The position numbers and the translations under genes are program-made. Below the pieces are notes generated by a model that saw nothing but the letters and a program-made list of their open reading frames with translations, did not search any database and was not told where the DNA came from. From Mycolicibacterium monacense (GTDB lineage: Bacteria > Actinomycetota > Actinomycetes > Mycobacteriales > Mycobacteriaceae), in the NCBI RefSeq assembly GCF_010731575.1, contig NZ_AP022617.1, positions 5,332,001-5,396,000 on the forward strand: a stretch of DNA of 64,000 nucleotides. The letters run 5' to 3'. Each line of letters opens with the position of its first letter. Position 1 is the first letter of the stretch. Positions 20,014 through 26,729 of the stretch are shown here, piece after piece.

Positions 20014-21210
20014 ATGGCATACGACGTCGCCCGGGTGCGTGGATTGCACCCCTCATTGGGCGACGGTTGGGTGCACTTCGACGCCCAGCACGGGATGCTG
20101 CTGCCCGACGCGGTGGCCACGACGGTCTCCACCGCGTTCCGGGGGTCGATGTCGACCACCGTGGGCCCGCATCCGTCGGCGCGGCGCAGCGCCGCGGTGC
20201 TGCACGCGGCCCGCCAGGCGGTCGCCGACCTGGTGAACGGCGATCCCCGCGGTGTGGTGCTCGGCGCCGACCGCGCGCTGCTGCTGGCCTCGCTGGCCGA
20301 TGCCGCGTCGTCGCGGGTGGGTCTGGGCTACGAGGTGGTCGTCACCCGACTGGACGACGAGGCGAACATCGCGCCGTGGCTGCGTGCGGCCAACCGGTAC
20401 GGCGCCAAGATCAAGTGGGCCGAGGTCGACATCGAAACCGGTGAACTGCCCGCCTGGCAGTGGGAGGGGTTGATCACCGGCCCGACCCGCCTGGTGGCGA
20501 TCACATCGGCGTCCTCGACCATCGGCACGGTCACCGATCTGCGGGCGGTGACCAAACTCGTACACGAGGTGGGCGGTCTGGTCGTCGTCGACCACTCCGC
20601 GGCGGCCCCGTACCGGCTGATCGACCTCGAGGAGATCGACGCGGACGTCGTGGCGCTCAACGCGGTGGCATGGGGCGGTCCGCCGATCGGCGCGCTGGTC
20701 TTCCGCGATCCGTCGACCATCGAACAGTTCGGTTCGGTGTCGCTGGATCCGTATGCGACCGGGCCGGCCCGCCTGGAGGTCGGGGTGCACCAGTTCGGCA
20801 TGCTCGCCGGGGTGGTGGCCAGCATCGAGTATCTGGCGGGTCTCGACGAGAACGCCACCGGCACCCGGCGCGAGCGGCTGTCGCTGTCGATGCAGTCCGC
20901 CACCTCGTACATGAGCAGGCTCTTCGACTACCTGTTGATGTCGCTGCGCTCGCTACCGCTGGTGATGGTGATCGGTCAGCCCGAGGTTCGCATCCCGACG
21001 CTGAGTTTCGCGGTCCGCGACGTCCCGGCCGAGAAGGTGGTGCAGCGGCTCGCCGACAACGGTGTGCTGGCCATCGCGAACGCGAACTCCCGGGTCCTCG
21101 ACGTCATCGGCGTCGACGACATCGGCGGAGCCGTGACGATCGGGCTTGCGCACTACACCACCACCGCCGAGGTCGACCAGCTGGTGCGCGCACTGGCGTC
21201 GCTGGGCTGA
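20014..21210 (+). CDS. Class V aminotransferase-fold protein lacking the PLP lysine (Rv3778c-like)
   Basis: A 398-residue protein with the cysteine-desulfurase-like fold. The N-terminus is [15 protein letters not shown], an [14 protein letters not shown] segment lies near residue 168, and [10 protein letters not shown] (residues about 190-199) holds the aspartate that would contact the PLP ring nitrogen. Where active members have a Ser-Gly-His-Lys motif, this protein reads [19 protein letters not shown] with no lysine. Only four lysines exist in the chain, none near that position. It is therefore unlikely to do standard PLP transamination or desulfuration. AAGGTGG precedes the ATG at 20014. 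Its conservation in mycobacteria at this locus implies a role, but that role is unknown. Confidence 0.82.
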   Translation: MAYDVARVRGLHPSLGDGWVHFDAQHGMLLPDAVATTVSTAFRGSMSTTVGPHPSARRSAAVLHAARQAVADLVNGDPRGVVLGADRALLLASLADAASSRVGLGYEVVVTRLDDEANIAPWLRAANRYGAKIKWAEVDIETGELPAWQWEGLITGPTRLVAITSASSTIGTVTDLRAVTKLVHEVGGLVVVDHSAAAPYRLIDLEEIDADVVALNAVAWGGPPIGALVFRDPSTIEQFGSVSLDPYATGPARLEVGVHQFGMLAGVVASIEYLAGLDENATGTRRERLSLSMQSATSYMSRLFDYLLMSLRSLPLVMVIGQPEVRIPTLSFAVRDVPAEKVVQRLADNGVLAIANANSRVLDVIGVDDIGGAVTIGLAHYTTTAEVDQLVRALASLG

Positions 21211-21211
21211 C

Positions 21212-22195
21212 TCAGTCGCGTACCCGCAGCAGCACCTTGCCCGACACCTCACCGGAGTCGAGCATCTCCTGCGCGGCCTGCGCCTCCTGTACCGGGAATT
21301 CCGCGCCGATGATCGGGCGCACCCGGCCGTCGGCGACCATCGGCCAGACGTTGGCCACCACCTCGGCGACGATGTCGCTCTTACTGCCCGGTCCGCTGAC
21401 GGGGCGCGACCGCAACGCGGTCGCCGTGACACTCGCGCGTTTGGCGAGCAGCTTGCCGATGTTGAGTTCGGCCTTGACGCCACCCTGCATCCCGATGATG
21501 GCGAGCCGCCCGCCGGTGGCCAGGGCGTCGACGTTGCGGTCGAGGTAGGCCGCTCCCATGATGTCGAGGATCACGTCGGCGCCCGCGCCGTCGGTCTCGG
21601 CGCGCAACCGCTCGACGAAATCCTCGTCGCGATAGTTGATCGCCACCTCGGCGCCCAGTTCCCGGCACAGGTCGAGCTTGTTGGCCGAACCCGCGGTGAC
21701 GGCGACCCGGCAGCCGAGCGCGTTGGCCACCTGGATGGCGTGGGTCCCGATCCCGCTGGCGCCGCCGTGGATCAGCAGCACCTCGCCGGCGGCCAGGGCG
21801 GCGGTCATCACGACGTTGGACCAGACCGTGCACGCCACTTCCGGTAGCGCGGCCGCATGGGCGAGGTCCACCGACTCGGGGACGGGCATGACCTGGCCGG
21901 CCGGGACGGTGACGTTTTCTGCGTACCCGCCGCCTGCCAGCAAAGCGCAGACCGGTTGCCCCACGGCCCACCCGGAGACGTCGTCGGCGACGTCGCTGAT
22001 GACGCCCGATACCTCGAGGCCCATGATGTCGCTGGCGCCCTTCGGCGGCGGATACTTGCCTGCGGCCTGTAACAGGTCGGCCCGGTTGATTCCTGCGGCA
22101 ACCACATCGATTCGCACATCACCCGATTGAAGTGGGCGTTCAGGTACTTCCGTCCAGATCAGCTTTGCCGGGGACTCCGCGACGATCGCTTGCAT
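21212..22195 (-). CDS. NADPH:quinone oxidoreductase, zinc-less MDR family (Rv3777-like)
   Basis: A 327-residue medium-chain reductase. It has a GroES-like N-terminal domain (AAGINRADLLQAAGKYPPP) and a Rossmann domain with LLIHGGASGIGTHAIQ near residue 143. It lacks the zinc cysteines of alcohol dehydrogenases, as expected for the QOR/TP53I3 group that reduces quinones or related electrophiles with NADPH. It is divergent from a MarR regulator with 66 bp between them. A TAGGGT hexamer 7 nt before the ATG at 22195 supports this start and lies inside an inverted repeat that looks like the MarR operator. Confidence 0.88.
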   Translation of the reverse strand: MQAIVAESPAKLIWTEVPERPLQSGDVRIDVVAAGINRADLLQAAGKYPPPKGASDIMGLEVSGVISDVADDVSGWAVGQPVCALLAGGGYAENVTVPAGQVMPVPESVDLAHAAALPEVACTVWSNVVMTAALAAGEVLLIHGGASGIGTHAIQVANALGCRVAVTAGSANKLDLCRELGAEVAINYRDEDFVERLRAETDGAGADVILDIMGAAYLDRNVDALATGGRLAIIGMQGGVKAELNIGKLLAKRASVTATALRSRPVSGPGSKSDIVAEVVANVWPMVADGRVRPIIGAEFPVQEAQAAQEMLDSGEVSGKVLLRVRD

Positions 22196-22201
22196 CAACA
22201 A

Positions 22202-22218
22202 AACCCTACTCCTGGGTT
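22202..22218. promoter_or_regulatory. Inverted repeat between QOR and MarR genes, candidate MarR operator
   Basis: AACCC at 22202-22206 and GGGTT at 22214-22218 form 5-bp arms around a 7-bp spacer. The left arm overlaps the candidate -10 hexamer of the quinone reductase gene, so MarR binding would repress that gene. The size is typical of MarR half-sites, but the arms are short. Confidence 0.4.
22203..22208 (-). promoter_or_regulatory. Candidate -10 element of the quinone reductase gene
   Basis: TAGGGT on the minus strand lies 7 nt before the ATG at 22195 with no Shine-Dalgarno sequence, a leaderless pattern. Confidence 0.5.
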
Positions 22219-22249
22219 CAGTTCGCTTCCCGGGGACGGCTTCGTGCTC

Positions 22250-22255
22250 TACCAT
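22250..22255 (+). promoter_or_regulatory. Candidate -10 element of the MarR gene
   Basis: TACCAT ends 6 nt before the ATG at 22262, which supports that start over the later ATG codons at 22271 and 22298. Confidence 0.4.
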
Positions 22256-22261
22256 GAGCGG

Positions 22262-22774
22262 ATGGAGGGGATGATTGGGGGGCGTACGGCGAGCGACATG
22301 CCGGGCCTCGACATCGCGGAGCAGCGGTCCTGGCAAAATTTTCTGGACGCCGCGCTGAGGCTCTACGCGACTCTGAACAAGACGCTGGTCGAACAGCATC
22401 ACCTGACGCTCAACGACGTCCGCCTGCTCGACATGCTGGACAAGTCACCGACCGGGTCCGCCCGCATGGGGGATCTGGCGGAGAAGCTGATGTCGCTGCC
22501 CAGCCGGGTGACGCGGCAGATCCGCCGGCTGGAGATGCAGGGTCTGGTGCGGCGGGGCGCCAGCCCGGACGACGGTCGTGGCGTGCTGGCGTCGATCACC
22601 GACGAGGGCCGCAGCCAGGTCCGCGAGGCGATGGTCACCTACTCCGAGGGTGTGCGTAACCACTTCCTCGGCCGGCTGTCCCGGCCCCAGATCGCGGCGA
22701 TGGGGGAGAACTGCCGCCGGGTGAGCGCCGCGATGCGCGCGGGCTCGGCGCCCGCCAGGCTCGGCCGCGTGTAG
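22262..22774 (+). CDS. MarR-family transcriptional regulator
   Basis: A 170-residue winged-helix regulator. The core includes HHLTLNDVRLLDML, the recognition region MGDLAEKLMSLPSRVTRQIRRLEMQGLV, and the wing RRGASPDDGRGVLASITDEG, with helices for dimerisation at both ends. It is divergent from the NADPH:quinone reductase gene, so the likely target is that gene and itself, with induction by a phenolic or quinone-like ligand. Starts at 22262, 22271 or 22298 are possible. The first is preferred because a -10-like hexamer precedes it by 6 nt. Confidence 0.85.
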   Translation: MEGMIGGRTASDMPGLDIAEQRSWQNFLDAALRLYATLNKTLVEQHHLTLNDVRLLDMLDKSPTGSARMGDLAEKLMSLPSRVTRQIRRLEMQGLVRRGASPDDGRGVLASITDEGRSQVREAMVTYSEGVRNHFLGRLSRPQIAAMGENCRRVSAAMRAGSAPARLGRV

Positions 22775-22781
22775 CACCCAC

Positions 22782-22787
22782 TACGCT
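22782..22787 (+). promoter_or_regulatory. Candidate -10 element of tRNA-Ser(UGA)
   Basis: TACGCT lies 7 nt before the first base of the mature tRNA, so transcription could begin at or next to the tRNA 5' end. The same geometry is seen at the other CGA serine tRNA in this window. Confidence 0.4.
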
Positions 22788-22794
22788 GTTGCGC

Positions 22795-22881
22795 GGTGGC
22801 GTGGCAGAGCGGCCTAATGCACTCGCCTTGAAAGCGAGAGACGGCTAACACCGTCCGGGGGTTCAAATCCCTCCGCCACCG
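22795..22881 (+). tRNA. serX: tRNA-Ser (anticodon UGA)
   Basis: An 87-nt cloverleaf with a long variable arm. The acceptor GGTGGCG pairs with CGCCACC. The anticodon stem CTCGC/GCGAG encloses loop CTTGAAA, giving anticodon TGA at 22829-22831. The T-loop is TTCAAAT. CCA is not encoded. It reads UCA and, by wobble, other UCN serine codons. It lies between the MarR gene and echA21. The serX symbol follows M. tuberculosis usage and is less certain than the identity. Confidence 0.97.
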
Positions 22882-22891
22882 CTCTCGAAAG

Positions 22892-23707
22892 CTATTCGCC
22901 GGTGAAGTTCGGTGGCCGCTTCTGGAACATCGCGGTCACGGCTTCGCCGAGGTCCTTGGACGGCAGGAACGCCGAGTTCCACGCCGCCACATAGCGCAGG
23001 CTCTCCGACACCCTGGCGATGCGCTGCTGATCGAGCACGTCCTTGACGCCGTGCACGGTCAGCGGCGGGTTCGCCGCGATCTCCTTGGCGGTGGCGTGCG
23101 CGGCCGCCAGCGAGGCCTCCGGATCGTCGTACACGTCGTTGACCAGACCGATCTTCTCGGCACGCGCGGCGTCGATGTCCTTGCCGGTCAGGGCGAGTTC
23201 GCGGAGATGGCCGTCGGTCAGGATCAGCGGCAGCCGGGCCAGCGAGCCGACGTCGGCGACGATCGCGAGCTTGACCTCACGCACCGAGAATTTGGCGTCG
23301 GCGCTGGCGTAGCGGATGTCCACCGCGCTGATCAGGTCGACGCCGCCGCCGATGCACCATCCGTGTACCGAGGCGACCGTGGGGGTGCGGCAATCGGCGA
23401 CGGCGCTGATCGCCCCCTGCATCTTCTGCAGCGTCTTGTGGAAATCGGCCCGTGATCGGGCGCCGGCGTCGAGGCCGGGCAGCGTGCCGCCCATGGCCGC
23501 CAGGTCGAGGCCGTAGCTGAAGTTGCGGCCCGATCCGGTGAGCACGATGGCGCGCACATCGGGGTCGGCGTCGAGCGAGGTGAACACGTCGGGCAGTTCG
23601 GCCCAGAACGCCGGTCCCATCGCGTTGCCCTTACCGGGGCCGATCAACGTCACCTGTGCGACGTGGCCGTCGGTCTCGATGGTCACCGACTCGTATGTAT
23701 CGCCCAT
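22892..23707 (-). CDS. echA21: Enoyl-CoA hydratase/isomerase family protein EchA21
   Basis: A 271-residue crotonase. The oxyanion-hole segments are GSGRNFSYGLDLAAMGG (residues about 58-74) and VHGWCIGGGVDLISAVDIRYA (about 115-135). The acidic residue in FSVREVKLAIVADVGSLARLP fits a dienoyl-CoA isomerase-like subgroup rather than a classic hydratase, so the exact reaction is uncertain. It acts on CoA thioesters in fatty-acid or related breakdown. The ATG at 23707 is used. The longer frame overlaps the lipoprotein gene and has no family similarity. It lies 12 bp after that lipoprotein gene. Confidence 0.87.
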   Translation of the reverse strand: MGDTYESVTIETDGHVAQVTLIGPGKGNAMGPAFWAELPDVFTSLDADPDVRAIVLTGSGRNFSYGLDLAAMGGTLPGLDAGARSRADFHKTLQKMQGAISAVADCRTPTVASVHGWCIGGGVDLISAVDIRYASADAKFSVREVKLAIVADVGSLARLPLILTDGHLRELALTGKDIDAARAEKIGLVNDVYDDPEASLAAAHATAKEIAANPPLTVHGVKDVLDQQRIARVSESLRYVAAWNSAFLPSKDLGEAVTAMFQKRPPNFTGE

Positions 23708-23715
23708 GGTGTTCG

Positions 23716-23721
23716 AGGCTA
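23716..23721 (-). promoter_or_regulatory. Candidate -10 element of echA21
   Basis: TAGCCT on the minus strand lies 8 nt before the echA21 ATG and contains the stop codon of the upstream lipoprotein gene. It fits a leaderless transcript. Confidence 0.35.
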
Positions 23722-24036
23722 GCGCCCGATCAGGATGTCGCTGAGCTTGGCCGAGGGCAGCACCTCGCAGATCGCGTCGGCCAGGGTCTTGGCGACGACG
23801 GTGCGCTGGTTGCCGGCGCGGCCGCTGGTCTCCTTCATCAGCTCGCCGACGATGGCGAGCTGGGCGTCCTCCTCGAGGCCGCTGTACTCCTTGCAGGTGA
23901 TGCTCGTGGCGTCCGGGATCGGCGGCCCGGGTTCGGTGGTCTGCGCGACGGTTCCGGTCACCGTCTGCGTGCAGCCCGTGAGCAACCCCGCGCACAGCAG
24001 TGCCGCAACCGTCAGAGTCCTCGCGTGGGTGCCCAT
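23719..24036 (-). CDS. Small secreted lipoprotein of unknown function
   Basis: A 105-residue protein. It has a signal peptide with lipobox LLTGC (Cys19 from the ATG at 24036) and a short body with one more pair of cysteines (ITCKEYSG and AICEVLPS) that could form a disulphide after export. ATG 24036 is preferred over the GTG 9 nt upstream because TATCGT ends 7 nt before it, the leaderless pattern. I recognise no domain. It is divergent from the TIGR03086-type gene with 40 bp between the two starts and is followed by echA21. Confidence 0.75.
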   Translation of the reverse strand: MGTHARTLTVAALLCAGLLTGCTQTVTGTVAQTTEPGPPIPDATSITCKEYSGLEEDAQLAIVGELMKETSGRAGNQRTVVAKTLADAICEVLPSAKLSDILIGR

Positions 24037-24043
24037 CTGGGCC

Positions 24044-24049
24044 ACGATA
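24044..24049 (-). promoter_or_regulatory. Candidate -10 element of the lipoprotein gene
   Basis: TATCGT on the minus strand lies 7 nt before the ATG at 24036 and decides that start over the GTG at 24045. Confidence 0.45.
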
Positions 24050-24063
24050 GGTCACCGGCCACG

Positions 24064-24069
24064 TAACGT
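24064..24069 (+). promoter_or_regulatory. Candidate -10 element of the TIGR03086-type gene
   Basis: TAACGT lies 7 nt before the ATG at 24077. With the hexamer at 24044-24049 on the other strand it makes a pair of back-to-back promoters in a 40-bp gap. Confidence 0.5.
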
Positions 24070-24076
24070 GAACGCC

Positions 24077-24661
24077 ATGCGTAGTGACCTGCCCCAGGGC
24101 CCGGATTCACCGCCGACCGACGAACTGCGCAGTGCCGAACTCAGTCTCGGTGTGCTGCACCAGGTGGTGCGCTCGATCGCCGAGGACGATCTGGGTAAGC
24201 AGACGCCGTGCAGTGAGTTCGACGTCGCGGGACTGACCGAGCACCTGGTGCGGTCTATCACGATCCTCGGTGGCGCGGCCGGCGCGGAGATGCCCGAGCG
24301 CGATCCGTCGGACTCGGTGGAACGTCAGGTGATCCTGGCTGCCCGGCCCGCGCTCGACGCGTGGCACCGCCGCGGTATAGACGGTGCGGTCGACGTCGGC
24401 GGCACCACGATGCCGGCCACCGTCCTGGTCGGCATCCTGTCGCTCGAATTCCTGGTGCACGCTTGGGATTACGCGACCGCGATCGGACACACCGTGCCTG
24501 CGCCCGATTCGCTGAGCGATTACGTGCTCGCCATGGCGGAGAAGATCGTGACGCCGCAGGGCCGGGCGCGGGCGGGTTTCGACGATCCGGTCGAGGTGCC
24601 CGACGACGCGCCGCCGCTGCAGCGACTGCTGGCGTTCACCGGGCGTCGCGCCGAGGTCTAG
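24077..24661 (+). CDS. TIGR03086-type DinB-fold metal-binding protein (Rv3773c-like)
   Basis: A 194-residue actinobacterial protein of the mycothiol-dependent maleylpyruvate isomerase/DinB superfamily. Candidate metal ligands are the histidines in LTEHLVRS (near residue 60) and EFLVHAWDYATAIG (near residue 139), in the usual four-helix bundle arrangement. Members of this superfamily can act as mycothiol-dependent enzymes, but most TIGR03086 proteins are uncharacterised. The stop codon overlaps that of the convergent gene in a shared CTAG. Confidence 0.82.
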   Translation: MRSDLPQGPDSPPTDELRSAELSLGVLHQVVRSIAEDDLGKQTPCSEFDVAGLTEHLVRSITILGGAAGAEMPERDPSDSVERQVILAARPALDAWHRRGIDGAVDVGGTTMPATVLVGILSLEFLVHAWDYATAIGHTVPAPDSLSDYVLAMAEKIVTPQGRARAGFDDPVEVPDDAPPLQRLLAFTGRRAEV

Positions 24662-25140
24662 ACCCGCTCGAGGTAGAAGTACAGGTGACGGCCGGCCCCA
24701 GAACTGAAGTCAAGGGCGCCCTTGCCGTTCATGATTCCCATCACCGCGTTGTCGTCGACCTTCTTGAAGTGGTCGTGCACCGGTGCGCCGTCGTAGACCA
24801 TCGACGCGGTCACTTCGCCGCGGAACTGCTCCATCCAGAGGCTGGCCTCACCCTTCATCGCCTCGGTGTTGGAGAACTTGTTGCCGTCGGCGTCCAGGCA
24901 CACCAGCGGTTTGGCGTCGGTGGCCGAGTGGAACGTCTTGCCGAACCAGTTGAGGCGCTCCATGAATCCGTTGGCCTTGTGACCGGTGTGGAATTCGCCG
25001 CCCTTCCACTCGCCGATCATGAAGTCGATGTCGACGGGTTCGAGGGTGGCCCAGAACCGGTCGAGTTCGGCGTCGCCGATGGTGTCGGTGCGCGAGGTGA
25101 GTTCGTCGAAGGTCTCGCGGGCCGTGCGCGTCGAGGTCAT
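24658..25140 (-). CDS. DUF4334/GXWXG-domain protein
   Basis: A 160-residue protein. The GEWKG sequence near residue 43 is the hallmark of the GXWXG domain, followed by the DUF4334 part with WMEQFRGEVTASMVYDG and HFKKVDDNAVMGIMNGKG. The family is widespread in actinobacteria and has lipocalin-like predicted beta structure, but no established function that I know of. The ATG overlaps the hisC2 stop (ATGA), so it is translated with the aminotransferase gene. It ends convergently in CTAG. Confidence 0.82.
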   Translation of the reverse strand: MTSTRTARETFDELTSRTDTIGDAELDRFWATLEPVDIDFMIGEWKGGEFHTGHKANGFMERLNWFGKTFHSATDAKPLVCLDADGNKFSNTEAMKGEASLWMEQFRGEVTASMVYDGAPVHDHFKKVDDNAVMGIMNGKGALDFSSGAGRHLYFYLERV

Positions 25141-26213
25141 GGCTGTCCGATCCAGTTGCGGGCGAATTCGAGGAAGGCGTCGTTCTCGTGGGGTGCGGCG
25201 ATCGTGACACGCACACCGTCCTCGCCGTACGGGCGGACCACCAGGCGGTTCTCGGCGGCGCGACGGACGAAGTCGAGGGTGCGCTCGGCCAACGGCAGCC
25301 ACACGAAGTTCGACTGCGACGGGGGCAGGGTGAACCCGGCTTCGCGCAGCGCCGCGGTCACGCGGTCGCGCTCAGCGACCACCTGGTCGGTGCGGGCGAG
25401 CAGTTCATCGGCGGCGTCGATCGAGGCGATCGCGGCGGCCTGCGAGATGCTGGTCGCCGAGAACGGGACGTAGACCTTCCCGAGCGCGGTGACGATGTCG
25501 GCGTCGGCGACGGCGTATCCGATGCGCAGCCCGGCCAGCCCGTAGGCCTTCGAAAACGTCCGCAGCACCACGACATTCGGATGGGCGCGGACCAACCCGA
25601 AACTGTCGGGCACCTGATCGCCGCGGATGTACTCGACGTAGGCCTCGTCGATGACGACGAGGATGTGCGGCGGGACGGCCTCGACGAACCGTTTGAGCGC
25701 CGCCGGGTCGACGACCGTGCTGGTCGGGTTGTTCGGGTTGCAGACGAAGATCAGCCGGGTGCGGTCGGTGATCGCGGCCAGCATCGCATCGAGGTCGTGG
25801 GTGTGGTCACGCAGCGGCACCTGCACCGGCGTGGCCCCGGCGGTGCGCACCTGCAGCGGGTAGATCTCGAAGCTGCGCCAGGCGAAGATCACCTCGTCGC
25901 CGACCGATGAGGTGATCTGGATCAGCTGCTGGCACAGGCTCACCGAACCGCAGCCGACGGCGATCTGCTCGGGGGTGAAGGCGCCGGCCCCGAGGTTCTT
26001 GTCGAGGTGGCTGGCCAGGTGCTCGCGTAGCTCGAGGTAGCCGTTGTCGGGATAGCGGTTGAGCTGGTCGGTTGCCTTCTCGATCGCGGCACGCACACTC
26101 GGCAGCGGGCCGTGCACGGTCTCGTTGCTGGCGATCTTGATGGCTCCCGGAACCGTCTTACCCGGTGTGTAGGCCGGGATGTCGGCCAATTCGGGGCGGA
26201 GGCGGGCGGTCAC
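25137..26213 (-). CDS. hisC2: Aromatic/histidinol-phosphate aminotransferase HisC2 (Pat)
   Basis: A 358-residue fold-type I PLP aminotransferase of the HisC group. Motifs are SNETVHGPLPSV, the substrate/PLP aspartate region CNPNNPTSTVV, DEAYVEYI, and the PLP lysine in RTFSKAYGLAGLRIGYA near residue 216. The M. tuberculosis counterpart (Rv3772) at this locus is reported to transaminate aromatic amino acids, consistent with its place away from the his operon. tyrA, for the same tyrosine pathway, lies about 17 kb away in this window. GTG 26213 is supported by TATGCT 6 nt upstream. Confidence 0.92.
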   Translation of the reverse strand: MTARLRPELADIPAYTPGKTVPGAIKIASNETVHGPLPSVRAAIEKATDQLNRYPDNGYLELREHLASHLDKNLGAGAFTPEQIAVGCGSVSLCQQLIQITSSVGDEVIFAWRSFEIYPLQVRTAGATPVQVPLRDHTHDLDAMLAAITDRTRLIFVCNPNNPTSTVVDPAALKRFVEAVPPHILVVIDEAYVEYIRGDQVPDSFGLVRAHPNVVVLRTFSKAYGLAGLRIGYAVADADIVTALGKVYVPFSATSISQAAAIASIDAADELLARTDQVVAERDRVTAALREAGFTLPPSQSNFVWLPLAERTLDFVRRAAENRLVVRPYGEDGVRVTIAAPHENDAFLEFARNWIGQP

Positions 26214-26219
26214 CTGACC

Positions 26220-26225
26220 AGCATA
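26220..26225 (-). promoter_or_regulatory. Candidate -10 element of hisC2
   Basis: TATGCT on the minus strand lies 6 nt before the GTG at 26213, a leaderless pattern with no Shine-Dalgarno sequence. Confidence 0.45.
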
Positions 26226-26244
26226 GGGCGGTGGATCGACCGCT

Positions 26245-26274
26245 TTGCTTCCGCGGCCGACCGATGTGTAGGCT
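26245..26274 (+). promoter_or_regulatory. Candidate sigma-70-type promoter of the tRNA-Ser(GCU)/tRNA-Arg pair
   Basis: TTGCTT at 26245-26250 and TAGGCT at 26269-26274 are spaced 18 bp apart. Initiation about 7 nt later would give a short leader of about 15 nt before the serine tRNA. It is the best -35/-10 pair upstream of these tRNAs. Confidence 0.45.
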
Positions 26275-26295
26275 GTGCGACCGGCGGTAACGTCA

Positions 26296-26384
26296 GGAGG
26301 CGTGCCAGAGCGGCCGAATGGGACTCACTGCTAATGAGTTGTCCCCCTTACAGGGGACCGGAGGTTCAAATCCTCTCGCCTCCG
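26296..26384 (+). tRNA. serV: tRNA-Ser (anticodon GCU)
   Basis: An 89-nt tRNA with a long variable arm (CCCCTT ACA GGGG). The acceptor GGAGGCG pairs with CGCCTCC. The anticodon stem ACTCA/TGAGT holds loop CTGCTAA, giving anticodon GCT. It reads AGC and AGU. CCA is not encoded. It is followed 41 bp later by tRNA-Arg, probably in one transcript. The serV symbol follows M. tuberculosis usage. Confidence 0.97.
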
Positions 26385-26425
26385 CCGCGGCTGACTCGTC
26401 AGCCACGACACAACTGAACATGCAG

Positions 26426-26498
26426 GCGCCCGTAGCTCAACGGATAGAGCATCTGACTACGGATCAGAAGGTTAGGGGTTCGAATCCCTTCGGGCGCA
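26426..26498 (+). tRNA. argV: tRNA-Arg (anticodon ACG)
   Basis: A 73-nt cloverleaf. The acceptor GCGCCCG pairs with CGGGCGC. The anticodon stem TCTGA/TCAGA holds loop CTACGGA, giving anticodon ACG, and the T-loop is TTCGAAT. The A34 must be changed to inosine by TadA, encoded in this window at 44089-44541, to read CGC and CGA. CCA is not encoded. Confidence 0.97.
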
Positions 26499-26609
26499 CT
26501 CAACGGAATTGATTCTGGCGTCCGGTTCTGGCGTCCATTGCAGCGCAACGTCACTCATGCGCCGATGACCAACGGGGCCAACCGCGCGCACACCGATGCC
26601 GGACATTGA

Positions 26610-26629
26610 GTTGCCACAAAGGTCCGCCA
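26610..26629 (+). promoter_or_regulatory. Degenerate DosR-like box upstream of the universal stress gene
   Basis: GTTGCCACAAAGGTCCGCCA matches 12 of 20 positions of the palindromic DosR consensus, including the AC and GTCC core pairs. Genes for tandem universal stress proteins are classic members of the dormancy regulon. The match is weak, and the site lies about 100 bp before the start codon. Confidence 0.25.
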
Positions 26630-26729
26630 GCCGGGGGTGATCCCCCTATGGTTGCGCGAGAGGTGCCGGATCCCGGGGCGACGACCGTTCGCGAGCGGGG
26701 GCACCTACGCGCACACCTCGGAGGTGTCG

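Noticed and set aside
26513..26536. Direct repeat TTCTGGCGTCC x2 just after tRNA-Arg.
   Set aside because: Only two short copies, with no att-like or regulatory context, so probably a local duplication without function.
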